Assembly: GCF_029931775.1 (NCBI RefSeq)
Contig: NC_079328.1
Location: 10,902,501 to 10,966,500, forward strand
Length of the DNA stretch: 64,000 bases
DNA from: Euleptes europaea
Taxonomy: Eukaryota > Chordata > Lepidosauria > Squamata > Sphaerodactylidae
Direction: 5' to 3'
The notes under the pieces were generated by a model. That model was not told where the DNA came from, ran no database searches, and saw nothing but the letters and a program-made list of their open reading frames with translations. Position numbers and translations under genes: made by a program. This document shows positions 23,001-34,000 of this stretch, in pieces. Each line of letters begins with the position of its first letter. Position 1 is the first letter of the stretch.

Positions 23001-26000
23001 GGGCTTCTCAAAGTAGCTGTGCCGCTTCTTCTCCTCCTCCCGTTCGCGTTCCCGCTCCCTCTCTCGGTCCCGTTCACGATCCCGCTCATGTTCCCTGTCC
23101 CGCTCTCTCTCACGCTCTCGGTCCCGTTCCCTGTACCTCTCCCGCTCCTTCTCTCGTGGAATCTTTGCCGCAGATGGCACATAATCTCCAATGTCATCAA
23201 AGATACTGTTTGCAAGAGAGATACACATTAGCAAGGCTCAGAGAGGAGAGGAAGATTTGCCAACAGGCTCCTCTAAAGTAAGCCCTTCCCATCACCCATC
23301 TCCTGCAGTTCTTCTGGGTACTAAAGTGGCTCTTCCTTGGCAAAAATAGTGCCGCCCCTTGAGCTCTAAGCAAGCCTAGATATTTGCTTGCTCTAGCCCA
23401 AGTCCTGCAGGAAGTCCATTCAACTCCCCTCATTTTGTCTTCAAGTAAGCAACTGCTTGGAAAAGGCCCCAAATCCCACTTAAACGTTGGGGATATAATC
23501 TACTGAACTTGGCTTACTTACCTCATATCTGCCTCTGGGGGTTTCTTCTCATCCAGTTTTCCTGCAAACAGAGAGCAGTCAAAACAAGCCTAGTTAGGCA
23601 CCCATTTCATCCACTTCAGCTCTCGTCTCCTAAGATAATGGAAATGTTTCTGGAGTTGACCGTATCAGAGGAGGGCAGACTTCAGGCTTGAGGGAACAGG
23701 TTTTTTAAAACCAGAACTCCAGGGGTGGTCAGATGCGGCCAGCTTTAAAACTGCTTTCCCCACCCCTGAAGGTGCAGCCGGCCACAGCGACCCAGCGACA
23801 AGTCCAAACTCACGTCGGATTCCCTGAGCACATCAGGGATTCCCACACTGACCTCTAAAATATTACAAGGCGACCTGATCACAGGCAGTCAATGATTTAA
23901 CCATTTTACAAGCAGTATTGATACTGAGAGATTAGAAAACAGCCAGTGTGGTTAAGAGTGGTGGACTCTGATCTGGAGAACCGGGTTTGATTCCCCGCTT
24001 CTCCACATGAGCGGCAGATGCTAATCTAGAGAACCGGGTTGGTTTCCCCACTCCTCCATGTGAAGCCAGCTAGGTAACCTTGGGCTAGTCACAGCTCTCT
24101 TACAGCTCTCTCAGGCCCACCTACCTCACAGGGTGTCTGTTGTGGGGAGGGGAGGGGAAGGTGATTGTAAGCCGGTTTGATTCTTCCTTAAGTGGTAGAG
24201 AAAGTCGCCATATAAAAACCAACTCTTCTTCTTACTTACGAAGTGGCAATGAGGAATTCCCTGGGCCAGTTGAGCCAGGTGTTTTTCAAGATTTACCATG
24301 GCCCTTTTGAGGACTGGAGCTACACATGTCTGGCAAGCCAGACTGACTTCTTCCCTCTTTAAGAAAAAGAAGAGTTTTTATACCCCGCTTTTCTCTACCT
24401 TTAAGGAGTCTCGAAACGGCTTACAATCACCTTCCCTTCCCCTCCCCACAAGAGACACCCTGTGAGGTAGTGGGGCTAAGAGACCTCTAAAAGAGCCGTG
24501 ACTAGCCCAAGATCACCCAGCTGGCTTCATGTGTAGGAGTGGGGAAACCAATGCTGTTCACCAGATTGGTGTCTGCCGCTCATGTGGAGGAATGGGGAAT
24601 CGAACCCAGTTCTCCAGATTAGAGTCTGCTGCTCTTAACCACTACACCACGCTGGTTAACCCCTGCCTCTTCAACATGACATGCAGGCAGTTTGGGAAGA
24701 TGCCGACTAAGCAGCTTTTGCCTCACATCTTCATCCTGTCCCAACAAGCCTGTTCCATGAGGAGCCCCCGTCTCAGAATTCTGACGCGGCCACATTTTCC
24801 CCTCCCTTGGAGTTTGTTCACCATCTTCTTTCCAACGCAATTCATCACGGCCAGCGTTTGTTAGGGAAAGAAAACATTAATAGCCCTACCCGGCCGTGCA
24901 ACAGGGGCCCACCTTTGTCTTTCTTCTTGAGCTTTTTGTTGCGAGTGCCTTGCCTCAAGTAGGACAGAATTTGGGTCAATTTACTGATGACAATGTCATT
25001 TGTGGTCAGCGTGGTCTGGGCCTGGAAGGAAGAGACAGAAGGAATCACTCACTTGACACTAACAAAAACTAAACATGCCTTTTCTAGTTCAGGGAAAGCA
25101 TTCTGGATGCCAACCTCCATGGTGGGGCAATCGGCCTTGCTTCGAATGAGAGTGGTGGGGATGTCCGTGTCTGCATACTCATCATCAAGGTCCACCACGT
25201 AGGCCATCCTACCCGGCAGGAAAAGCTCATTCCGCTCGTACGCTTTGCCCTTGAACAGCATCCGGTAGATGTTACGGCCTAGTACAGAAGAACAGGCAAG
25301 CGCTCAGTATGGAGCTTGGCATCCCAGGGGCACTCAGGCATTTTACTCACTGCCTGGAACGCTAGTTTTTCTAGCCCCATACACCCAAAGCCACAGTATC
25401 CAATCAATGCAATATTCACACACACACAAACAATATTCTCACACACACACACACACACACACACACGAAGCCCTACCCAAACGGGTCTTGAATTCAATTT
25501 TGTTTTCTGGATCTTCATCTTTCCTAAAAAAATACAATTGGGGAGGGAGAAGATAAATTATTTTATTTATTTTAATACAGCCAAAGGCCAGCATAAAATA
25601 TAAAACATACATCCTATGATAAAATTATACATCTCCCACTTACAGCACCTCAAGAAGAATTTCTTTTTATTTTTTTGAAAAACAGGAATTTCTATTCCAC
25701 CTTCTCCTTGAAACTAAAAGCTCACAAGCCAGTGCTTTGATTGCTTTTTACTTACTTAGTTTCTTTTTGGGGCTTTTCCATCAGTTCCTCCTCTTCCTTT
25801 TCCTTGCTGGCAATCTCCGCACGCACCTGACAAGAAAGAGAAAGGATCTTCAAAACGCTAATCCATTTCTTTCAGTGCAGCTTATGGATCTCCCAAGGGC
25901 TCAGACAGAAAGACACAGAACCCTCCTGTAACATGAGCAGTCAGAGAACAGACAAGGATGCCCTGGACTCAATTAAGTCTTTCACACATGCACACTGGGA

Positions 26001-29000
26001 TGGTGGGGCGGGGGGCAGAGAAAGAAAAGAATGGAAGAGAAGACAGGATTTTTTCCCCCTCAACTGCTAATGAAAATTCATTGTATGACTGTATTTTCAT
26101 GACTCTCCACTCCCATCAGTAAAAAATAGATGTTTCAATATTTGAGGGACTACACAGCACTTTGATATTTTATGGGTAAAAAGATCTCACAAGTATACAC
26201 AGTCTCTGCATGTAAAAACCCACAATTTATAATGCAATTTTACTGGCCAAGAATGAACAGACAGAGTTGAATAAAGTTGCACGAGAATGCTGCAGAACAG
26301 TCTCCTAGCTACAGGGGAAAAGTGACCAAGATGGGGCCCCCAAAAAAGCAGGAGTTCCCCCTCGTTTTCTGTATGAGAAGCACAGAGCAGTTGGCAGTGG
26401 GAGAGGGGCATACCAGATGACCTCCCATATTTAAAAAAGGCTCAGGTTATGCACCAGCAGAAAAAACATAATCCTTGGCCTCTAGAAGGCCAAGTACAGA
26501 AGATATTCTTCAACACTGCAGAAAATCAGACTTTTAACACACAGTGCACAGTTCACACTTATTCCCCAAATCAACACTTATCTGATAGACCAGCCCAATA
26601 AAGCAAGTAGACAATATTCTCATGCCAACTTCTTAAATGAACAGCATTATATAAGAAGTGGGCTGGATCCTACAACTCTCCTACCACTCCACTGAAAAAA
26701 GTCTGAAGCCTTCCGCAAACCTAAGAAGCCGTCCTCTGATGGAAGAACCACTTAAGCTGAAGGAGAAGGCTTCATCCGCACCATTGTCTGTCTTGAGCCA
26801 GTTCTGCACGATGAAGGGTGAAATGGTTGCAAAGGAGAGCCCAACTGGATCATCAGCAACAAATTGTTTGTGGAGACGCCACACACAAAACTCATTGGGA
26901 AAGCGGTTCCCTAACACATGACCGACTGACGTGCTGTGGCTCACCTTCTGCAGCAGAGCAAAATCCAGACCCTTCACCAAGTGAGTGTGCTCCATGTCAC
27001 CACCCAAGAACTTGGACTCTTGAATCAACTGCCGCCTTTTTTCTGCAGCTGATTTGTCCCTAGGATAAACATGGAAAGAAGCGTGACACCAGAACCACAG
27101 AGTACTGCCAAGGGGAAAGGCCTCAACGCCAATGGCACTCACGCCTCTGCAGTGGGCCCCACCGCCCTGTAGTTGGCCGTTGTGCTGATCAGCTCCGTCT
27201 CCTCATAGTCCTTGTTGACACCATCCCGTCTCTCCTTGGCCCGGTCCCTGTACTTCTCAGCCAGTTCCCTTTCTCGCTCAATCTCCTGCTGGCGCAGTTT
27301 TGCATAATAGCTGGTATCAGAAAACAAGCCAGTTAGTTACCACTGAAGCAAGCTTACCATGCCATTCTAAGAAATCCCGGTTTCTTTTAACGTATGTACA
27401 CCTTGATTGCTACCACATGCTATTAAAGCAACAGCTACTTTGGTTGTTCTTGATCTGCTTTTCCCATGCGGATAGAACCAGCACAATATCTGATTTGCTG
27501 TCCTCTTGAAGCATGTCACCAGTAAACTCCCTCTATCCTATGAAGTGTTTACCAGTGTCTGGAAAACACTCCAGCCTAGCTTTTGATGATCTCCCATAAG
27601 GCCTTTCAAAGCAGTGGGACTGTTCAGAGGTCTCTACTTTCTGGATGGAGAAATCAGTATCGAGGATTCACTTTTCCACCCAAAGCCAAACCACCACAGA
27701 ATGAAGCCCCCTCCCCAACACCCTATCCTCTCTTTAAAAGGAGCCCAATTCCTTCTGGCAAGTGTTTGCTAAGAATTCTTCCTGAACTTTAATAAAACAT
27801 CAACTTCTTAGGAAGCCTGTTACCCCAGGGGTGTCCCTCTTTACCTTTTCTTTTTCCTCCTGCGAGCAGCTGGATCTTCATCTTCATTGTACTCCCTTGG
27901 CATCCTATAAACAAGAGCATTACTGTGCATGACAGCAGCTATCACTCTAAAGCATTACGTAAAAGCTAAATGTTATTACTGTTGCTCCACATTACATGCC
28001 ATTACATTAACTCTGAATTTAAATTTCCCACTCTCTCAAGTGTACAGCTTAGGTAAATCAAGAGACACACTAAAACTTCCATTAGGTAAATACACAGTGA
28101 CTGAGAAATGTTCGGTGAGGCTTTGTCAGGATGTACAGAGAATTCACACTTACTCATGATGCCGAGATTTGGACGGTGGGGCAGATGTTGGTGTTGCCCT
28201 TGGGGTCATAAGAAGCTTCCGAAAGTCTTCATTGGTAAGCTTGGACCTATGATGAAAACAACAGTGTCTTCCCTTTCAGGACAATGGTGTAATGAATTGA
28301 AAAACCTTGCATTCGTTAAATAGTGCCACAAGTTAACTACACAGCAGGAAGTGCTTCCAAACGCTGCTTTACAACGTGCTCACTGGATGCGCTTGAAAGA
28401 CAGCAAGGAGCTTGGGAGGTCATACAATAAAAAGGGGCTCCCCTGTGGGCGGTAACATGCCAGATTGGAAGGGGATACAGAACATGTACAAAATGCAGCA
28501 CCACAAACGGTTTTCTAGATCCAGAGCTAGCGATGGTTCATTCTCCCTCCTGTGCTGGGTGTAATTCCCCCAGCCCACTGCTGCCAAATGGTCTCTAGGC
28601 TCTTTGCAGTTTGAGCTGCCGCCAAACATTTGATCTCAAAAGCCCGAACTGTCTACTCAAAAGGCAATGAAAGGCTCTACTCACTGGTGGAAAGAATGAG
28701 AATCATCCACCTCATGGCCATCTGGGGCCAGAGGGTTAGAGAACGGCTCACCTGGAAGGAAGGAAGAACTGATTAATAACCAATAAGGCCAAGAATGCAA
28801 TTAATGCAGGGGCTCTTGACCATGGACAAAAAACCAGACACACTCAGACCAATCATGAACTGGGGACTTTGCGGAGAACCTGAGGTTCACTGCTCTGCAA
28901 GATAAATGATTCTTGTCTCCGTTGTAGCAGTTCTGGAACTACAAGCTGGGATGCTCTAGGGTAGCATCTTCCTAGGCCCAGATCAACCCATGTAATTCAA

Positions 29001-30426
29001 CCGCCAGTGCATCACGAGCATAGTGTAGAGGCACTGCAGAAAAGCTCTTGTAGATCTATTGTGGGAGTTACTCCCAAAGATTCCCCACTCCATCCTGTCT
29101 GTCTCTAACCAATATACCTTGACATTTTGACAGTCACTGGCTCTTTGGCCCATATACTTCTGGACAAGCAGTTTGTCTCCCTTCTGTGACACTACTTCCA
29201 CTAACATGGTGATACTGTAGCCCTCCCCTGAACATTCATATTATGTTCCAGGGACCAAGACTGTTCCTTGGATGCTTATCAAGAGCTCCTCAGGTAGACA
29301 ATCAGTGACAACAGACACATTTCCCTGGAAAACATCTAGCCTGCAATTACTAACATTCCCTGCAGTTTGCAACCTCAGGGAATGCCGGCTAAACTTCTTG
29401 AATAACACGAGGCAAAGGCCCAACAGGCGTGGCCAGAATCCTGCGTGAATTAGAGAAAACTATTTTATTTGCAATATCTATCCATACACCATCAGCCAAC
29501 TACTACAGACAAGGGTTTGACTCCTATGTGCTATGTAACATGGGGCGAAAATGCATGGTCGCTTTATCCTCCTTTAATCCCTGTTTTAGCCAGGATCGAA
29601 CGCACATTAGGGGAAACGCACGCATTCGATCCAGGCTGAAACAGGGATTAAAGGAGGATAAAGCGACCATGCGTTTTCGCCCCTAGTGTGGGGAAGGCGG
29701 TTTGATTCTCCCTTAAGTGGTAGAGAAAGTCGGCATACAAAAACCAACTCTTCTTCTTCTACTACTTCTTTAAGGGCCTTGGGGAGAAATCAAGGCTCTG
29801 AAATTTTACCCTCACAGTAGGTGAGTATCGATGACACAATTCTCCTCTGGCAGCTGTCAGAAACCACCGCAAGCAGAAAGAAGGGGCTGCCTAAAACCCC
29901 AGAGGCCCCTCAATTGCCCAAACAGTTCTGAAGGCCGCCACACACACCTTGAAATGTGGACCACCCCCATTAACTTGACACTTCCACTCTTAAGGAATCA
30001 TTGCGTTGTCTGAACCTGCGGCTTGGACACTGCAAGTCACAGCTATTAAGTAGTAGAAAAGGGCAAGAGTCCAGGAGCACCTTAAAGACTAACAAAAATA
30101 TTTTCTGGTAGGCAAGGTCATACCCTACCAGAAAATATTTTTGTTAGTCTTTAAGGTGCTCCTGGACTCTTGCCCTTTTCTACTACTGCAGACAGACTAA
30201 CACGGCTACCCACTGTGAATTACAGCTGTTAAGGTCAAGGAGCGACCCCGCCTTTCCACACTCAGCCCACCCCACAGGGTTGTTGTGAACACAAAACAGC
30301 GCTAGGCCCCGTCTACTAGGGGATACACCTCGACGATAACCAACAAGTGCCTCGGCCGGCACCTTCCTGGCCAGGGAGAGCCAGGGACCCATCACCCCAG
30401 GGACACTCACTGTCTCGCTCCGGCAT
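17079..30426 (-). CDS. IK: IK / RED protein, spliceosome component, 20 coding exons
   Basis: Coding exons, 5' to 3': 30411-30426, 28685-28751, 28154-28246, 27845-27904, 27143-27310, 26945-27059, 25756-25826, 25477-25523, 25115-25278, 24913-25021, 23522-23561, 22986-23205, 22574-22592, 21057-21135, 20216-20296, 18486-18543, 18021-18109, 17723-17831, 17290-17324, 17079-17106. They sum to 1668 nt in one frame, 555 aa plus stop; the human protein is about 557 aa. The product is near identical to vertebrate RED: MPERDSEPFSNPLAPDGH start, KLTNEDFRKLLMTPRA, NELFLPGRMAYVVDLDDEY, a long Arg-Glu/Arg-Asp repeat in exon 12 (residues about 317-390) and the GVEVKRPKY end. RED is a nuclear factor of the pre-activation spliceosome, named for its RE/RD repeat. 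Intron 12 is GC-AG and intron 14 is AT-AC; the other donors are GT. The gene shares its promoter with NDUFA2. Confidence 0.97.
19105..19260. mobile_element. Inverted pair of Penelope-like termini in IK intron 15
   Basis: Two divergent copies carry a hammerhead-type core. One is on the minus strand at 19139-19159 (CTGAAGAAGCGTATATGAAA); the other is on the plus strand at 19219-19240 (CCGAAGAAGCATATGTGAAA). Flanking similarity (GATCC[CT]CC before, ACGT after) extends both ways, so this is an inverted dimer, as Penelope-like elements often leave. Confidence 0.5.
20402..20426 (+). repeat. (GT)n microsatellite
   Basis: A run of GT dinucleotides with one interruption, followed by a G run, inside IK intron 14. 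Confidence 0.7.
20552..20795 (-). mobile_element. tRNA-headed squamate SINE (AAGAAGAGTTGG-tail family)
   Basis: Read on the minus strand it starts CCAGCGTG, has an A-box-like and B-box-like head with GGTTT-type motifs and GTCACCTTGGGC-like middle, and ends in the CAACTCCTTCTTCTTC tail. At least eight more copies lie in this window. Inserted inside the U12-type intron. Confidence 0.75.
20808..21002 (+). mobile_element. tRNA-headed SINE, second family
   Basis: GTGTTATGGTTAGACTGTCGG (A box region split here as GTGTTATGGTTAGA) is followed by GTGAATCCCC-type B box, ACCTCACAGGGTTGTTGTG and an AAATAAAATAAA tail. Same family as the minus-strand copies at 21905-22125, 41430-41790 and 51232-51452. Confidence 0.6.
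21330..21716 (+). mobile_element. L2-like LINE 3' end
   Basis: A short frame reads like the end of a LINE reverse transcriptase (NALLSNIRAL, then KESRRACKTELFHQAYN, with one stop). An AT-rich untranslated part and a repeated AAATAAATAAA tail follow. Located in IK intron 13. The exact clade is uncertain. Confidence 0.55.
21905..22125 (-). mobile_element. tRNA-headed SINE, second family
   Basis: Reverse-oriented copy with TCCTCACAACAACCCTGTGA, CAAGGTCACCCAGCAAGCTT and GGATTCGAACCCGGG (B box). It is fused at its left to AAGCTTTTGTGAGCCAAGCC, the same junction as at about 41540, so that composite form was itself amplified. Confidence 0.65.
22593..22985 (-). other. GC-AG intron (IK intron 12)
   Basis: The exon ends GAG and the intron begins GCAAGTGA, the strong GC-donor form AG|GCAAGT. 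The acceptor is TTTCAG. Using the nearby GTGAAT instead would shift the frame. The GC donor gives DDE|PIDIDKG, matching DDEPMDVDKG in the human protein. Confidence 0.85.
23946..24236 (+). mobile_element. tRNA-headed squamate SINE (AAGAAGAGTTGG-tail family)
   Basis: The GTTAAGAGTGGTGGACTC head, GGTTTGATTCCCC B box, GACCTTGGGC-like middle and AACCAACTCTTCTTCTT tail are all present. In IK intron 10. Confidence 0.75.
24365..24656 (-). mobile_element. tRNA-headed squamate SINE (AAGAAGAGTTGG-tail family)
   Basis: Reverse-oriented copy from AAGAAGAGTTTTTATACC to ACACCACGCTGG, about 130 bp from the plus-strand copy, giving an inverted SINE pair in IK intron 10. Inverted SINE pairs in introns can pair in RNA. 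Confidence 0.75.
25415..25466 (+). repeat. (CA)n microsatellite
   Basis: Two CA runs separated by AACAATATTCT, about 10 bp past the donor end of IK exon 8. Confidence 0.85.
25830..26940. other. IK intron 6, no further feature seen
   Basis: Between exons 26945-27059 and 25756-25826. No splice-flanked frame and no repeat I recognise. Confidence 0.4.
28760..29530. other. Part of IK intron 1, no feature seen
   Basis: Single-copy-looking sequence in the first IK intron with no recognised gene or repeat. Confidence 0.4.
29542..29684. mobile_element. Near-perfect palindrome (MITE-like)
   Basis: The left end GGGGCGAAAATGCATGGTCG and right end CGACCATGCGTTTTCGCCCC are inverted. The arms are about 58 bp around a 25-30 bp centre, with no open frame. 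The arms are notably CpG-containing, and most differences between them look like CpG decay. In IK intron 1. Confidence 0.7.
29690..29765 (+). mobile_element. SINE tail fragment
   Basis: Only the 3' part of the AAGAAGAGTTGG-tail SINE is present (GGTTTGATTCTCCCTTAAGT to CAACTCTTCTTCTTC). It abuts the palindrome at 29542-29684, so the palindrome may have inserted in, or been joined to, a SINE. Confidence 0.6.
30050..30186. repeat. Perfect long palindrome of a Penelope-like terminal fragment
   Basis: GTAGTAGAAAAGGGCAAGAG and its complement end the two arms, each about 63 bp, around a loop of about 10 bp. The arm contains GGAGCACCTTAAAGACTAAC, the signature shared with 54976-55187. Arms are essentially identical, so the hairpin is young. 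It lies 240 bp from the IK start codon. Confidence 0.7.
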
Positions 30427-31010
30427 CTTGGCTCAGCCGCTCCGGCCACAACAGCCGCCACAACAACAGCGGAAGGCCTGCCTTCCCACAAGCCACTGCG
30501 CGGAAAGGGGCCGGGGAGACAAACAGCCAATGAGGGCGGCGGACCGGACGAGGACTCTCGGCCCACCATGCACCGCGCGGCAAGCCGCCTCGGGGCTCTT
30601 TGTCCCACAATGCGGCGCGCGGCAGCCCCGCGCCGAGCTTTGCATAGCCGCGCCCCCTTTCTGGAAGCCGACGCCTGGATTGGCGGAGGCGGTTTGCGGG
30701 GGCGGGGCTCAACATGGCGGCCAATGAGGGAGGCGGACCGGACGAGGACTCTCGGCCCACGATGCAGCGCGCGGCAAGCCGCCTCGGGGCGCTTTATCCC
30801 ACAATGCGGCGCGCGGCAGCCTTTGCGTAGCCGCGCCCCCTCTATGGAAGCCGACGCGTGGATTGGCGGAGGCGTTTTGCGAGGCCCAACATGGCGGCGA
30901 GTTCGGCCCTGCGGGTCGTCGGGAGCCACCTCAAGGAGATCCGGATCCACCTTTGCCAGCGCTCGCCGAGCAGCCAGGGCGTCAGGTGGGCGGCCGGGCG
31001 GGGAGCGGCC
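30330..31010. promoter_or_regulatory. Bidirectional CpG-island promoter of IK and NDUFA2
   Basis: CpG-rich DNA separates the IK ATG (30426, minus) from the NDUFA2 ATG (30891, plus). It contains CCAAT boxes in either orientation (GATTGGCGG, CAGCCAATGAGG), GC boxes (GGGGCGGGGC) and ACAATGCGGCGCGCGGCA palindromic motifs. No TATA box is seen. A head-to-head pair this close normally shares one promoter. Confidence 0.85.
30527..30899 (+). repeat. Tandem duplication of the promoter and NDUFA2 start region
   Basis: Unit 1 (30527-30720) and unit 2 (30721-30899) run collinear, both from CCAATGAGGG to CAACATGGCGGC, with about 90% identity by eye. The second copy leads into the real NDUFA2 exon. The first contains a spare start-like ATGGCGGC at 30714. 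Confidence 0.85.
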
Positions 31011-34000
31011 GAGGCTGCGCTGCGGATCTCCCAAGGGAAGAGCCAAAGAGCTCAGGGTTGCCAGGCCTCTCAGGCCCAAGAAGGCAGGGGCGGGGTCTTA
31101 GAGGGTGGGCGGGGCGTGGCTTGGAGATGGGCGTGGTTGTGCGACAAGGTGTCGAGCAGGGCACGGGAGACCACCAAGGAAGTCTTTTCAGAGGCCGTTG
31201 ATGCTTGGCCGTTAGCAGCGCCTTCCAGGCTGAAGGGCCCCGCATATTGTTTTGAGCTTTTCACGCTGAACTGTCGTTCAGGAAGGGACTGCGAAGCCTA
31301 CGCATACCTGCTTCGCATTTCTTAAGAGCCCCTTTAATGCGACCTTTTGTGTTTGCTCCGCCCCCCCCACTGCGAAGAATCCCCTCGAGCAAGCATGCAA
31401 AATCACAGCCGCGCGTTAGCTACGCAAACGGCAGTTGCTGATGGAAGGGAAGAAGGAGCAGGCGAGCGCGGGGGTGGTGGAATTTCTCCTTTTGAGTCGG
31501 GACCGTGAATAGCCATTTTAAAGGTCGCATTTTTAAAAAGAGCTTTGAGCAAAATTGACCCTGCATAAATGGCCACAGGGTGGCAAACCACCTCTGCTTC
31601 TCACTTGCATTGAAAACCTTATGGGGTGGCCATAAGCCAGCTTTGACTTGATGGCACATTGGAAGAAGGAGAGTTGGCTTTTATATGCCGATTTCCTCTA
31701 CCGTTAAGTAGTCTCAATTATCTTCCTCTCCCCACAACAGATACCCTGTGAGGTATGTGGGGCTGAGAGAGTTCTGAGAGAACTGTGACTGGCCCACGGT
31801 CCAGCGGGTTTCATGTGGAGGAGTGGGGATTTGAACCCGGTTCTCCAGATTAGTCTTCTGCTCTTAACCACTGCATCACACTGTACAAGGAAGTGTTTCA
31901 GTGCCATCCTAAGCAGTTATACCCTTCCAAGTCCATTGAAGTCAATTGGCTTAGAAGAGTGAAACTGCTTAGGATGTCTGTTGGTCCTGTCTCCTTCAGA
32001 GGATGCATCTTTGAATCAGTCTTCACGTTGTGCATTAGAAGAGAAGCTCCTGGGGCACAGGGAACTGTTCTCTCTAGGCCTAAGAGCACATGTGCTGCTC
32101 TGCTTTTGGCTTATGAGATGCAGCAGGAGGCATGGCAGCAGATGTCACATTTGGTCCAATCTCTCTGCAGAGAGGGTGAGCACAAGCACACCACAATAGT
32201 GCTGATAGTAGACAGTAGATACAAAGTGGTGCAACCTGCATAAATAGTAATGCCAAGTTACAGCAGGGGACCAGGAACAGAGGAATCTTTTGTGTCGCTA
32301 CTGCTGATTTTTGCCACACTTAATTGAGCAAAGATTGGTGCCCTCCATAATACACATCATTGCTATGTTACTTAGCTATATCCTGTCAGTTGGTGCTTGT
32401 TTTAGCTCAGGCTTTCAAACGGAGTCCCAGGGAAACTTGGTGTCCCTCAATGATATCAGTAACACCGGACATGCTGCCTCGAAAGACATCTTAACCATCA
32501 CTGCTGGTCCTTCCCTTTACTCTGGATTTGAGCATTGGGTATCCTCAGGGGCACAGTCTCAGTTGGCATGGGAAGATAACAGTGCCCTCATACAAGCCCC
32601 AGAAGAATGGAAAATCTTCCCTGAAGCTATGACACTCAAAAACCGTTGCACTAGAATGACCTGTATTTCTCAGGTCATATCCCTAGCACTGCATATTTCT
32701 GTATTGTATTGATCTCAAAGGCACTTGGGAAAGTCCAATCTGACAAATTCATATGCGTGTGCTTTGTCTTTTGCAGAGACTTCATTGAAAAACAGTATGT
32801 TACATTAAAGAAGGCAAACCCAGATTTCCCTATTCTGATCAGAGAGTGCTCAGATGTGCAGCCCAAACTCTGGGCTCGATATGGTGAGTTATGGAGAATG
32901 TTCCTGCCGGAGTTTACGAGAGTACGTGTTATGGCAGCAATAGTGAGGTGGCTCAAACGCCAGTTTTCTGCAGTGGTGGAAAGTTGGAGTTCCTCTTCTG
33001 TCTGAACTATTCTGTGGTTCTTCAGTCTTATCAGGACTCAGAACCAAAACAGAATTTCTCAAAGCAGCTTCAGCACAATTATAGAATCATAGAGTTGGAA
33101 GGGACCTCCAGGGTCATCTTGTCCAACCCCCTGCACAATGCAGGTAATTCACAACTACCTTCCCCCACACACACACCCAGTAACCTCTACTCCATGCCCA
33201 GATGGCAAACCCTCCCCCAGCAAACTCCAGGATCTCTGGCCAAACAGGAAACAGAGCGGGAATATGAATGAGCTGATATTTAATTTTCACAAAAATGTGA
33301 TTATTGCTAACCAACAAAAATGGTTTCAATCCAGCTGTTAACTTATATAAAAAAGTATGGACAGTGTTTATGAATATATCATTCTGTGGGATAAATATTT
33401 GCATTGTGTCTTGACTTTTGATTCAGTCATAGAAAGTGATTCTGATTTATATTAAAGCAAGTTAGTTTTTGACACAATATGTGTAGTTGTCCCCTTCTAT
33501 AAAACAAGGTATAGAAAACAAAGCAAAAAAAATAATTTCTAATTCCAGGAATTTAGAACATAAGAAAGGCCATGCTGGATCAGACCAAGGTCCATCAAGT
33601 CCAGAAGTCTGTTCACACAGTGGCCAACCAGGTGCCCCTAGAATCCCACAAACAAGACAACTGCAGCGGTATTATCTAGCCTGTGTTCCAGAGCACCTAA
33701 TGTAATAAGCGTGCTCATCTGATCCTGGAGAGAATAGGTATACATCATGACTAGTATTCATTTTGACTAGTATTCATGGATAGCCCACTCCTTCAGGAAC
33801 ATGTCCACTCCCCTCTTAAAGCCTTCCAAGTTGGCAGCCATCATCACATCCTGGAGCAGGGAGTTCCACAATATAACTATGCATTGTGTGAAGAAATACT
33901 TCTTTATGTTTTGAATCTCTCCTGCCCAATAGCAAAGTTGACAATCACTTCCTTTTCCCCCCGCCTAGAGTTCATAAGAGCTCCGTGGGGCAGAGTGGTA

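Noticed and set aside
22935-23234. Arg/Glu-rich open frame as a separate small gene
   Set aside because: It is IK exon 12 read through its splice sites.
25415-25466. CRISPR-like spaced repeat
   Set aside because: It is a plain CA microsatellite in an intron of a vertebrate gene.
30183-31079. 298-codon minus-strand open frame between IK and NDUFA2
   Set aside because: Open only because of GC-rich, stop-poor DNA. It runs across both promoters and the tandem duplication and has no family resemblance.
33480-33700. Possible extra exon between NDUFA2 exons 2 and 3
   Set aside because: The open frame is CR1-derived. NDUFA2 is complete with three exons.
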